DNA of 64,000 bases from TK10-74A sp965263065 (GTDB lineage: Bacteria; Chloroflexota; Dehalococcoidia; Bin125), in NCBI GenBank assembly GCA_965263065.1, contig CBDHGH010000003.1:1-64000 (forward strand), in the 5' to 3' direction. Shown piece after piece: positions 28,203 through 36,588 of the stretch. Position 1 is the first letter of the stretch, and each line of letters begins with the position of its first letter. The notes beneath the pieces are model-generated. The model worked only from the letters and a program-made list of their open reading frames with translations. It did not search any database and was not told where the DNA came from. Position numbers and translations under genes: made by a program.

Positions 28203-30640
28203 TGAAGCGCTTCGAGGAACTCCAGGTCGTCGAGATCGCGGGCTCGCAAGCGGGGGCGCTGGCCGGCAAGCTGTTCGCCGACTACGGGGCGCGCGTCGTC
28301 AAAGTGGAGCCGCCCGGCGGCGACCCGCTGCGCGCCAACGGGGAGCCCTGGGGCGGCATGGGCTCCGAGTTCGCCTTCCTCAACACCAGCAAGCGCTCGG
28401 TCGTCCTCGATCTCGACAGCGACGCCGGGCTGCGCCGGCTCGCGCCCCTGATTGAGCGCGCGGACGTCGTCATCGAGGGCGCCGCGCCGGACCCCCTGCA
28501 GCCGCGCACGGCGTCGCTCGGCGACGAGCGGCTGGTGCGGGTCTACGTCTCCCCGTTCGGGCTCGGCGAGCCGCCGGGCCCGGGCGGACCCTACGCGCGC
28601 TACCGCTCGAACGTCTTCACCGACGACGCCATCGGCGGGCACCTGTGGGTGGGCGGGGATATGGACCGGGAGCCGCTGCAGCGGCGCGGGCTGCACACGC
28701 ACATGCAGGCCGGGTTGCACGCCTTCGCCGGCGCGATGGCGGCGCTGCTGGCGCGGGAGCGGATCGGACGCGGGCAGTCGGTCGACGTGTCGCACCAGGA
28801 CGGCATGGCCAGCCTGCACCAGCACACGACCACGATGTGGACCCACGGCGGCCACATCATCGAGCGGGCCGGCAACGGGCAGGCGGGCCCCTGGCACCCG
28901 GCCGGCGTCTATCCCTGCCGCGACGGCTACGTCTTCCTGGGCCACTCCACGGGAGTCAAGTTGGTTCCGTTCGTCGAGGTGCTGGGCTACGGCCACCTGT
29001 TCGACGACCCGCGCTTCGCGACCGACCCGGCCCGGGCGCAGCACAAGCGGGAGTTCGACGCCGCCCTCACCGAGCGGCTGATGGAACTGACCGTCGACGA
29101 GATCACCAATCTCGGCCGGGCGGTGTTCTCGCCGATCGGCCCCGTGCCGACGATGCTCGAGGTGCTGGAGGACGAGCAGTACCAGGCGCGCGACTTCTGG
29201 GTCTGCCTGTCCCCGCAGCCGGCGGATGCCCCGGCGCTGCGCTTCCCGCGCGGCCCCTTCTCGATCAACGGCCGGGGCGCCCAACCCACGCTGCCGCCGG
29301 CAGGCCCGGACGCGGAGCGCGCGGAAGACATCGTGGCGGGCTGGACGACGCCCGCGCCGCCCACCGGCCGGGAGTCGCTGACGACCGGGCCGCTCGACGG
29401 CCTGCGCGTACTCGACCTCACGCGGGTCTGGGCGGGGCCCATCGCGGGGCGCATCCTGGGGGATCTGGGCGCGGACGTGATCCACGTCGAGTCGCCCTGG
29501 AATCGCGGCTATCGCGAGCGCGACCCCCTGATGGCGACGCTGGGGCATGTGTTCCCCGACAACGAACCGGGCGAGCGGCCCTGGAACCGCGTCGGCGGCT
29601 TCAACAAGCTGGCGCGCAACAAGCGCGGACTGACGCTGAACCTGCAGGACGCCCGCGGGCGCGACCTCTTTGCCGCGCTGGTCGCGCGCAGCGACGTGGT
29701 GCTCGAGAACTACAGCCCCCGCGTGATGCCCAAGCTGGGCTTCGACTTCGCCTCGCTGCGGAAGCTGAACCCGCGCATCGTGCACACGGCGATGAACGGC
29801 TACGGCGCGTCCGGGCCCGGCCAGAACCGCGTGGCGCTGGGGCCGGTGATCGAGGCGGCGGTGGGGCTGACCGCGATGATGGGCTACGCGGACACGGGGC
29901 CGTATCGCTCGGGCGTGGCCTGGGCCGACCCGATCGCGGGGCTCTCCGCAGTGTCTGGCACGCTCGTCGCGCTGTGGCGCCGCGAGGCGTCGGGCGGGGA
30001 GCCGCAGCAGGTCGAAACCGCGATGTCGGAGTCGATGGCGGTGGCGGCGGGCGAGGAGTTGCTGGCGGCGCAGGTGCGCGGCGCGAACGCCCCGCGGATC
30101 GGCAACCGCCACACCGTCTACGCGCCGCAGGGCGTCTACCGCTGCGCCGGCCACGACCGCTGGCTCGCGATCAGCGTGATGACCGACGCCGAGTGGGTCG
30201 CGCTGTGCGACGTGGCGGGCATCGCCGGCGACCTCCGGGATCTGGACGCCGCCGGACGGCGGGCGCGCCACGACGAGATCGACGCCGCGATCGGCGCCTG
30301 GACATGCGCGCAGAGTCCGGGCCCGGCGATGGCGCGGCTGCAGGCGCGGGGCGTGATCGCGGCGCAGGTCAGCGACGGCCGCGACCTCGTCGAGGATCCG
30401 CACCTGGCCGCGCGCGACTTCTGGGCGGAGTTGGACCATGCCGACGTGGGACCGATGCGCTATCCGGGCAACGCGATCCGCCTGAGCGAGACGCCGGTCA
30501 CGTATCGCGTCGCGTCGCCGGGGCTGGGGGAACACAACGCCGAGATCCTGCGTCCTCTGGGAGTATCGGACGAGGAGCTGTCGGTGCTGGAGGCCGAGGG
30601 CGTGATCGCGCAGACGCCGCCGGAGACGCCGCCCCAGTAG
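28202..30640 (+). CDS. Tandem-fused double CaiB/BaiF CoA-transferase (812 aa)
   Basis: A second 812-residue fusion of two family III modules, joined near residue 395. Module 1 begins LQVVEIAGSQAGALAG and has ADYGARVVKVEPPGGDP; the catalytic Asp position is His (GLHTHMQAGLHAF). Module 2 begins LRVLDLTRVWAGPIAG and keeps Asp in WADPIAGLSAVSG. This is the same arrangement as in the 21028-23466 protein: inactive first, active second. ATG 28202 overlaps the carboxyltransferase stop. It ends the four-gene operon that begins with the Baeyer-Villiger-type monooxygenase. The acceptor acid is unknown. Confidence 0.9.
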   Translation: MKRFEELQVVEIAGSQAGALAGKLFADYGARVVKVEPPGGDPLRANGEPWGGMGSEFAFLNTSKRSVVLDLDSDAGLRRLAPLIERADVVIEGAAPDPLQPRTASLGDERLVRVYVSPFGLGEPPGPGGPYARYRSNVFTDDAIGGHLWVGGDMDREPLQRRGLHTHMQAGLHAFAGAMAALLARERIGRGQSVDVSHQDGMASLHQHTTTMWTHGGHIIERAGNGQAGPWHPAGVYPCRDGYVFLGHSTGVKLVPFVEVLGYGHLFDDPRFATDPARAQHKREFDAALTERLMELTVDEITNLGRAVFSPIGPVPTMLEVLEDEQYQARDFWVCLSPQPADAPALRFPRGPFSINGRGAQPTLPPAGPDAERAEDIVAGWTTPAPPTGRESLTTGPLDGLRVLDLTRVWAGPIAGRILGDLGADVIHVESPWNRGYRERDPLMATLGHVFPDNEPGERPWNRVGGFNKLARNKRGLTLNLQDARGRDLFAALVARSDVVLENYSPRVMPKLGFDFASLRKLNPRIVHTAMNGYGASGPGQNRVALGPVIEAAVGLTAMMGYADTGPYRSGVAWADPIAGLSAVSGTLVALWRREASGGEPQQVETAMSESMAVAAGEELLAAQVRGANAPRIGNRHTVYAPQGVYRCAGHDRWLAISVMTDAEWVALCDVAGIAGDLRDLDAAGRRARHDEIDAAIGAWTCAQSPGPAMARLQARGVIAAQVSDGRDLVEDPHLAARDFWAELDHADVGPMRYPGNAIRLSETPVTYRVASPGLGEHNAEILRPLGVSDEELSVLEAEGVIAQTPPETPPQ

Positions 30641-30748
30641 ACCGCCGCACTGGACCGCCCCGGCAGGGCCGGAGCCACGTTGTGAGGGATCGCGCGCGGG
30701 GATAGGCTCGCGGCGGTGGCGACATCGTTGCCGTAACGAGGGGGGCGC

Positions 30749-31624
30749 GTGGGGCGGGTACTGATCGTGATCGCCGGCATGATCGCCGTTGGCGGCGCGC
30801 TGGCGCTGCTGGGCGGCGCTGGGCCGCTCGCGAGTGACGCGAGCGCCCACTCGGCGCGCCCGCTCGATAGCGACGCAGCGGCCGGGCGCAATCAGGAAGA
30901 GCCCGCCCCGGACCCACCCGCCGACCCCGAGTCGGACCCGGCCCAGCCAGAGGACGAACCAGAAGACGAGCCGGAGGACGAGCCCGCCGAGGAGCCATCC
31001 GACGACCCCACGGACGAGACCACCGACACCCCCGCCGAGGAGCCCACCGACACCCCCGCCGACGCCCCCACCGAGGAACCCGCCGCGACGCCCGACCCCG
31101 CCCCGGCGGCCGACCCCCCGCCCAGGACCGCCATCGACCCGTCGGCCAAGACCTACATCGTGCAGGCCGGGGACTATGTGAAGCTCGTCGCCGACCGGCA
31201 CGGCGTCACGGTCGGCGACATCGTGCGGCTGAATCCGGAGGTCACGGCGCCGGGCTTCCTCATCCACCCGGGGCAGGTGCTGGTGCTGCGGGGGGATCCC
31301 CAGCCGGACGTGGCGGCGGCGCCCGCCCCGCAGGCCGCCGAGGAGCCACCCGCCGCCGAGGCCGCCGCCGAGGCCGCCACGCCTGAGACCGAGGCCGAGG
31401 CCGACGAGGCCGACCCCGCGCCGGCGCCGGCCGCAGCCCCGGCTCCGGCCGCGACGGCGCCCGCGCCCACCTCGCAGACCGACCCCGCGCCGGCCCAGGT
31501 TGCCCCAGCCAGTGGGCGCAGTGGCCTTGCGGCCGACATCGGTATCGGGGTCGCGGGGCTGGCGACGGGGATCGCGCTGGCGCTCATCGGCCCCTGGCTG
31601 CGACGCCTGAAGCGGGGATACTGA
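30749..31624 (+). CDS. LysM-domain membrane-anchored protein
   Basis: 291 residues. An N-terminal signal or anchor (VLIVIAGMIAVGGALALLGG) is followed by about 90 residues rich in Glu, Asp, Pro and Ala. A LysM domain follows near residues 130-175 (TYIVQAGDYVKLVADRHGV through LIHPGQVLVLRG). Then come a second acidic Ala/Pro spacer and a C-terminal hydrophobic helix ending WLRRLKRGY. The GTG start has AGGGGGG about 6 bases upstream. LysM binds N-acetylglucosamine polymers, so the protein probably tethers envelope glycan, a point of interest because many Dehalococcoidia lack peptidoglycan. It stands alone. Confidence 0.85.
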   Translation: MGRVLIVIAGMIAVGGALALLGGAGPLASDASAHSARPLDSDAAAGRNQEEPAPDPPADPESDPAQPEDEPEDEPEDEPAEEPSDDPTDETTDTPAEEPTDTPADAPTEEPAATPDPAPAADPPPRTAIDPSAKTYIVQAGDYVKLVADRHGVTVGDIVRLNPEVTAPGFLIHPGQVLVLRGDPQPDVAAAPAPQAAEEPPAAEAAAEAATPETEAEADEADPAPAPAAAPAPAATAPAPTSQTDPAPAQVAPASGRSGLAADIGIGVAGLATGIALALIGPWLRRLKRGY

Positions 31625-31647
31625 GCCGTCGCCGACCGGGCGGCGAA

Positions 31648-32412
31648 CTACCCCCGGCCGAGCAGCGGCATCTTCGTCGCCATGACCGTGATGAAGGGCA
31701 CGTTGGCGTCGAGCGGGAGCTCCGCCATGTAGACGATCGCCCGCGCGACGTTCTCGACATCCATCGTCGGCTCGACCGCGATCGTGCCGTCGGCCTGCGG
31801 CACGCCCCGGCGCATCCCCGCCGTCATCTCCGTCCCCGCGTTGCCGATGTCGATCTGGCCACAGGCGATGTCGTACTTGCGCCCGTCCAGCGCCGTCGAC
31901 TTGGTGAGCCCGGTGAGCGCGTGCTTGGTCGCGGTGTAGGGCGCGGAGTTCGGCCGCGGCCGGTCGGCCGAGATCGAGCCGTTGTTGATGATCCGTCCGC
32001 CGCGCGGGTCCTGCTCCTTCATGATCCGGAACGCCTCCTGCGTGCAGAGGAACGGCCCCGTCAGGTTCACGTCCACGACGCGCTGCCACTGCTTCGGCGT
32101 CAGGTCTTCGAGCAGCACCGGCGGCGCGCCGCCGCCCGCGTTGTTGAACAGCAGGTCGAGCCGCCCGTACTCGTCGCGCACCCGCGCGAAGAGCGCCGCC
32201 ACCGAGTCCGCATCCCGCACGTCCGTCGCGACGGGCAGCGCCCGCGCGGCGGCGTCGCCGGCCTGTTGTTGTGTCTCCTCGAGCCGCTCCGCGCGCCGCC
32301 CCGCCAGCACGACCGTCCAGCCCTCGCGCAGCAGCGCCAGCGCCGACGCCCGCCCGATGCCCGACCCCGCCCCCGTCACGACCGCCACCCGAGTCCTCGT
32401 CGCATCCGTCAT
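31648..32412 (-). CDS. Short-chain dehydrogenase/reductase
   Basis: A 254-residue SDR with TGAGSGIG at residues 13-20, Arg-rich LAGRRAERL (NADP preference), NNAGG, the NNGSISADRP serine strand, and PYTATK. ATG 32412 overlaps the upstream isomerase stop by 4 bases (ATGA), so the pair is coupled. The C-terminal tail (FITVMATKMPLLGRG) is typical of SDRs in hydroxy-acid or sugar-acid metabolism; with its isomerase partner, tartronate semialdehyde reduction is one possibility, as inference. Confidence 0.88.
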   Translation of the reverse strand: MTDATRTRVAVVTGAGSGIGRASALALLREGWTVVLAGRRAERLEETQQQAGDAAARALPVATDVRDADSVAALFARVRDEYGRLDLLFNNAGGGAPPVLLEDLTPKQWQRVVDVNLTGPFLCTQEAFRIMKEQDPRGGRIINNGSISADRPRPNSAPYTATKHALTGLTKSTALDGRKYDIACGQIDIGNAGTEMTAGMRRGVPQADGTIAVEPTMDVENVARAIVYMAELPLDANVPFITVMATKMPLLGRG

Positions 32413-33194
32413 GCCAGCGTCCCTTTCTCTGCCTGCGGCGCCCCGTTCGTCACGCCGTAGGGGCGCGCCCACTCGAGCCCGGCCAGCGTCCCCGCGCGGG
32501 GACGGTACTCGCAGCCCACCCAACCGTCGAAGCCCAGCTCATCGATCAGCGCCAGCAGGAACGGATAGTTGATCTCCTGCCGCGCGTCCGGCTCGTGGCG
32601 GCCGGGCACGCCGCTGATCTGGAAGTGGCCGATCACGTCGAGCTGCGCGCGGATCGTCTCCGCCAGGCGGCCCTCCATGATCTGCATGTGGTAGATGTCG
32701 TACTGCATGCGCACGTTGTCGCGCGCCACCTGGTCGATGATGCGCCGCGCCTGCGCCGAGCGGGTCAGGAAGTAGCCGGGGTTGTCGACCGTGTTGAGCG
32801 GCTCCAGCAGGATGCGCACCCCGCGCGATGCGGCCGCGTCGGCCGCCCAGCGCACGTTGGCGACGAACGTCGATTCCGCGGCGGCGGCGTCCGTGCGACC
32901 GGCCACGCAGTGCACCTGCGCGCAGTCCAGGGCGGCCGCGTAGTCCAGCGCCGTCGTCATGCCCGCCTGGAAGGCGCGCTCCTCGCCCGGCACGGCGGCC
33001 AGCGCGACGGGGGTGTTGATCAGCACCGCCTGCAGGCCGGCGTCGCGCAACCGCTCGGCGAGGCTCGCCGCGGGCTCCCCGTACGGCGCCTGGATCTCGA
33101 CCGCGCGGAAGCCCGCCGCCGCGGCCAGCGCGAAGCGGTCGAGCAGGGGCGCCTCGCGGAACATCGATGACAGGCTCGTGGCGAGACGTGGCAT
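32409..33194 (-). CDS. Hydroxypyruvate isomerase-like TIM-barrel protein
   Basis: 261 residues with the AP-endonuclease-2 barrel typical of Hyi/OtnI: the N-terminus LATSLSSMFREAPLLDRF, GFRAVEIQAPYGEPA, a Glu ligand in ILLEPLNTVDNPGYFL, MQYDIYHMQIMEG with Asp and His, and VGCEYRPRAGT with the final Glu. Hyi interconverts hydroxypyruvate and tartronate semialdehyde, and OtnI acts on related four-carbon acids. It is translationally coupled to an SDR that could reduce the product. It is divergent from the molybdopterin oxidoreductase. Confidence 0.87.
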   Translation of the reverse strand: MPRLATSLSSMFREAPLLDRFALAAAAGFRAVEIQAPYGEPAASLAERLRDAGLQAVLINTPVALAAVPGEERAFQAGMTTALDYAAALDCAQVHCVAGRTDAAAAESTFVANVRWAADAAASRGVRILLEPLNTVDNPGYFLTRSAQARRIIDQVARDNVRMQYDIYHMQIMEGRLAETIRAQLDVIGHFQISGVPGRHEPDARQEINYPFLLALIDELGFDGWVGCEYRPRAGTLAGLEWARPYGVTNGAPQAEKGTLA

Positions 33195-33319
33195 GACGGC
33201 ATCCTAGCCGACGGTCGGCGGGAGGGGGGCCGGCGCTTGCCGCATCGCGATCGCCAGGAGACGGGCGCCAGGGTCGGTGAGCAATCCCGGGAGCGCCGAC
33301 GGTCGTAGATCCCGCGACG

Positions 33320-33400
33320 GATTGTGCCGTTTGTGCGACAATCTGGCCGCACTTGCCGAGCGTGATCGCAGTCCCGGGCGCACTGCTCGCACTTGCGGAG
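33320..33400 (+). promoter_or_regulatory. Inverted and direct repeats upstream of the molybdopterin oxidoreductase
   Basis: An inverted repeat GATTGT/ACAATC (33320-33325 and 33338-33343) is followed by two 13-bp direct repeats of the cgcacttgc(c/g)gag type at 33348-33360 and 33388-33400, exactly 40 bases apart (about four helical turns). The second direct repeat contains the GGAG ribosome-binding site of the downstream gene. This looks like a regulator-binding region; the regulator is unknown. Confidence 0.45.
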
Positions 33401-33408
33401 TGAATGCC

Positions 33409-35736
33409 ATGATCCGACACCGCCTCATCAACTCGACCCGCCGTCACGCCTTCGATTCCCTCGCAGGAGTGCTCGCCGCCGGCCTGGCGCTCGGCGTTGC
33501 CGAGTTGGTGGCCGCGCTCACCGGCGCCACGTCACTGATCACCGCAGTCGGCAACGTCGTGGTCGACTACACGCCGGGCGTTCTCGTGAAGTGGGCGATC
33601 GACACGTTTGGCACGGCCGACAAGCCCATCCTGCTGGCCTCCATCGTCCTGGTCTCGCTGGGACTCGGGGCCGTGCTCGGCCCTGCCGCCCGTGACCGGC
33701 GCTGGGTGGCCGCCGGCGCGTTCGGCGGCTTCGGCCTGGTCGGCGCGATCGCCGGCGCCAGCGACCCGCTCTCGTCCGATCTCGGCTCGTTCGTCACCGC
33801 CGCTGCGGCCGCGATCGTCGGCTGGTTGGCCGTGGTCCGGCTGCTCGACGCCGCCACGCTGGAGGCGCCGGCCATCGAGACCGCCACGACGGAGGCCGCC
33901 ACGGCCGAGCCGGACACCACCCAGGCGGACACGGGCGAGGCCGACACCACCGAGGCCGCCCCCGGGCCGGAAGACGCGGTCGCCGGGCCGCCCGGCGGCA
34001 GGCTCGTCGACCGGCGGCGCTTCCTTCGGTTCGCGGGCGCCGCCGTCGGAGGCGCGGCGCTCACCGCCGTGACGGGTCGCCTGCTCCTCGATGCGGGCTC
34101 CGACGTCGACGAGCAGCGCGCCGGGATCGTGCTGCCGACCGTCGACGAGTCGGACCCCGACGACTCCGTCGCCGAGGACGATGAGACCACCGAGGCAGCC
34201 GAGACCGCCGAGACCGCCGCGGACGCCACTGAGGATGCGGCTACCGAGTCCACCCCAGACGCTGGCGACGCGGAGGCCGCGGCGGAGGCGGAGGCCGCGG
34301 CCGCGGAGGAGGCCGCGGCGGCGGCGGCCGCAGAGGCCGCAGCGGAGGCGGAGGCAGCGGCCGCTGCCGAGGCCGCGGCGGAGGCGGAAGCGCAGGCCGC
34401 GGCGGCGGAGGAGGCCGCGGCGGCGGCGGAGACCGCGGCGGCGGCGGAGGCGGCAGCGGCGGCGGAGGCGGCGGCGGCGGCGCAGGCCGCAGTCCTGGCC
34501 GCCGCGGAGGCCGCGGGGGAGGAGGCGGAGGCAGCGACGGCCGCCGCCGCAGAGGCCACGGCTGCGGCTTCCGCGGCGGCCGCGACCGCCGCGCAGGCCG
34601 CAGCGGAGGCGGAGGCTGCGGCCGCGGCCGCCGCGGAAGCCGCAGCGGAGCGGGCAGCGGCGGCCGCAGCCGCCGCGCAGGCCGCGGCGGAGGAGGAGGC
34701 GGCAGCGGCCGCGGCCTCCGCCGCCGCCGCTGCGGAGGCCGAGGCGGCGGAGGCGGCAGCCGCGGCAGCAGCGGCGGCAGCGGCCGCGGAGGAAGAGGCC
34801 CGGTCGGTCGCGGCCATCGCGATGCCCGTCGAGGGTCAGTCGCCGCTGCTCACCCCGAACGATAAGTTCTACCGGATCGACACGGCGCTCAGCACCCCTC
34901 AGGTCGACGTCGACACGTGGACGCTGCGCATCACGGGCATGGTCGACGAACCGTACACGCTGAACTTCCAGCAGCTGCTTGAGATGGTCGAGATCGATGA
35001 GTCCGCCACGCTGGCCTGCGTCTCCAATCGGGTCGGCGGCGGGCTCGTGGGCAACGCGATCTGGCTGGGCGTGCCGCTCCCGACGCTGCTTGAGCGCGCC
35101 GGCATCCAGGAGGGCGCGGACCAGATCGTCGGCCGCTCCGTCGATGACTTCACCGTCGGCTTCCCCACCGAGGTCGCCCTGGACGGCCGGCCCTCAATGG
35201 TCGCGATCGGGATGAACGGCGAGCCGCTCCCCGCGGAGCACGGATTCCCCGCGCGCCTCATCATCCCGGGCCTCTACGGCTACGTCTCCGCCACCAAGTG
35301 GCTGCGCGAGATCGAACTCACCACCTTCCGGGACTTCGACGCCTACTGGATCCCGCGCGGCTGGTCGAGGTACGGGCCGATCAAGACCCAGTCACGCATT
35401 GATGTGCCGCGCAAGGACAGGACGATCGCGGCGGGCCGGACCGAGATCGCCGGCGTCGCCTGGGGCGGCATCCGCAGCATCGACCGGGTCGAGGTGCAGG
35501 TCTCCGACGCCGATGGACCAGAGGGCGAATGGCGCGAGGCGCAGCTCGGCGAGCGGCTCACGCGGTCCAGCTGGCGGCAATGGGCGATCGAATGGGACGC
35601 CGCGCCGGGCTCGTACCAGATCGCGGTCCGCGCCACCGACGGCGAGGGGGAGACTCAGACCGTGTTTGTTCGCCCGTCGAAGCCCGACGGCGCCACCGGC
35701 TACCACCGCATCGATGTGCGGGTCGAGGACACGTAG
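33409..35736 (+). CDS. Membrane-anchored molybdopterin (sulfite-oxidase-type) oxidoreductase with Ala-rich spacer
   Basis: 775 residues from ATG 33409 (GGAG 8 bases upstream). In order: about four hydrophobic helices (residues 18-150); a Thr/Ala/Glu linker; a Tat-like RRRFLRF at 202-208 with a following hydrophobic stretch; an acidic segment; an Ala/Glu run of about 180 residues (287-464) predicted helical; then an oxidoreductase molybdopterin domain with the molybdenum Cys537 in ACVSNRVGGG; and a C-terminal Ig-like dimerisation domain (VEVQVSDADGPEG). The catalytic unit resembles YedY/sulfite oxidase. The long helix would hold it away from the membrane. The electron acceptor is unknown, and no cytochrome gene adjoins. 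Confidence 0.87.
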   Translation: MIRHRLINSTRRHAFDSLAGVLAAGLALGVAELVAALTGATSLITAVGNVVVDYTPGVLVKWAIDTFGTADKPILLASIVLVSLGLGAVLGPAARDRRWVAAGAFGGFGLVGAIAGASDPLSSDLGSFVTAAAAAIVGWLAVVRLLDAATLEAPAIETATTEAATAEPDTTQADTGEADTTEAAPGPEDAVAGPPGGRLVDRRRFLRFAGAAVGGAALTAVTGRLLLDAGSDVDEQRAGIVLPTVDESDPDDSVAEDDETTEAAETAETAADATEDAATESTPDAGDAEAAAEAEAAAAEEAAAAAAAEAAAEAEAAAAAEAAAEAEAQAAAAEEAAAAAETAAAAEAAAAAEAAAAAQAAVLAAAEAAGEEAEAATAAAAEATAAASAAAATAAQAAAEAEAAAAAAAEAAAERAAAAAAAAQAAAEEEAAAAAASAAAAAEAEAAEAAAAAAAAAAAAEEEARSVAAIAMPVEGQSPLLTPNDKFYRIDTALSTPQVDVDTWTLRITGMVDEPYTLNFQQLLEMVEIDESATLACVSNRVGGGLVGNAIWLGVPLPTLLERAGIQEGADQIVGRSVDDFTVGFPTEVALDGRPSMVAIGMNGEPLPAEHGFPARLIIPGLYGYVSATKWLREIELTTFRDFDAYWIPRGWSRYGPIKTQSRIDVPRKDRTIAAGRTEIAGVAWGGIRSIDRVEVQVSDADGPEGEWREAQLGERLTRSSWRQWAIEWDAAPGSYQIAVRATDGEGETQTVFVRPSKPDGATGYHRIDVRVEDT
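34270..34800 (+). repeat. Low-complexity Ala/Glu codon tract inside the molybdopterin oxidoreductase
   Basis: About 530 bases are built almost only from gcg, gcc, gca, gag and gaa codons, with recurring gcggaggcg and gaggccgcg blocks of variable phase. The encoded Ala/Glu pattern should form one long helix. The tract also opens false frames on both strands, which should not be annotated. Confidence 0.85.
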
Positions 35737-35752
35737 CGGCGCCCGCGCGCCG
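35737..35752. terminator. GC hairpin at convergent gene ends
   Basis: A CGGCGC/GCGCCG 6-bp stem with a 4-base loop begins immediately after the TAG of the molybdopterin oxidoreductase and precedes the convergent substrate-binding protein's stop. There is no U-tract. It resembles the structures at 19715 and 40857. Confidence 0.4.
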
Positions 35753-35760
35753 GCATGGCG

Positions 35761-36510
35761 TCAGAAGGTCTCGGCGTCCGGGCCGAACCACTTCTCGAGC
35801 AGCGCGTTCAGCGAGCCGTCCGCCTTCATCTCGGCGATCGCGCGGTCCAGCTTCTCCCGCAACTCGGAGGCGTCCTCGCGGACGCCGACGCCGACCCCGC
35901 CGTCGAGCGGCACCTGCGGGCCGACGACCGCCAGCCGGCCGCCGCTCTCCGCGATGCTGTCGCGCGCGAACGCGCCGTCGACCAGCGCCGCATCGGCCTC
36001 GCCGTCGAGCACGGCCGCGATGGACTCCGGGGCCGTCTCGTACTCCTGCAGCGTCGCGCCGGCGGCGGAGAGGTGGTCGTGCTGGACGGTGGCCACCTGG
36101 ACGGCCACGACGCCGTTGGCCGCGGCATCGCCGGCACCGGCCAGCGCCACATAGACCGATGGGCTGGGCGGGATGTACGGCTGCGTGAAGTCGATCAGCG
36201 CGTCCCGCTCGTCCGTGATGCTCATCCCGGTCAGAACGGCGTCGAAGTCGCCGTCGACCAGGTTGGGGATGGTGCTATCCCAGTCGTTGGTCATCCAGGT
36301 GCACTCGAGATCGGCGCGGCGGCACAACTCGTCGCCCAACTCCCGCTCGAAGCCATCGATCTCGCCGTCGTCGTTGATGAAGTTGTAGGGCGGGTAGGCC
36401 CCCTCGGTCGCCAGGCGGATGGGATCGTCGCCGCCGCACGACAGCGACGCAGCGGCCAGCAGGGCCAGCACGGCGCCCCACACGAGCAGTCGGAGCTTGG
36501 TCACTTGCAC
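35761..36510 (-). CDS. Family 3 amino-acid substrate-binding lipoprotein (orphan)
   Basis: A 249-residue solute-binding protein. The signal peptide ends in the lipobox LSCGG (Cys25). The SBP family 3 fold follows: IRLATEGAYPPYNFIND near the N-terminus, DGFERELGDELCRRADL, the FDAVLTGMSITDERDALIDF hinge region within family norms, and a C-terminal LNALLEKWFG. It should bind polar amino acids or similar ligands at the outer membrane face. GTG 36510 is used; a second GTG at 36504 is possible. No permease or ATPase gene is nearby, so it must serve a distant transporter or act as a sensor. Confidence 0.88.
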   Translation of the reverse strand: MQVTKLRLLVWGAVLALLAAASLSCGGDDPIRLATEGAYPPYNFINDDGEIDGFERELGDELCRRADLECTWMTNDWDSTIPNLVDGDFDAVLTGMSITDERDALIDFTQPYIPPSPSVYVALAGAGDAAANGVVAVQVATVQHDHLSAAGATLQEYETAPESIAAVLDGEADAALVDGAFARDSIAESGGRLAVVGPQVPLDGGVGVGVREDASELREKLDRAIAEMKADGSLNALLEKWFGPDAETF

Positions 36511-36588
36511 CCACCTTCCGCGATCCGCGCCAGCGCGCCCCGTACGGCCCCGCGGCCGTGCCCGGGTGCCGGCGTCGTCGTCGCGACC

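Noticed and set aside
33567..34963. Long Ala/Ser-rich antisense frame and Arg/Pro-rich plus-strand frame over the molybdoenzyme spacer
   Set aside because: Low-complexity gcg/gag codons open several frames at once. Only the frame with the N-terminal membrane helices and the molybdopterin domain has real domain content.
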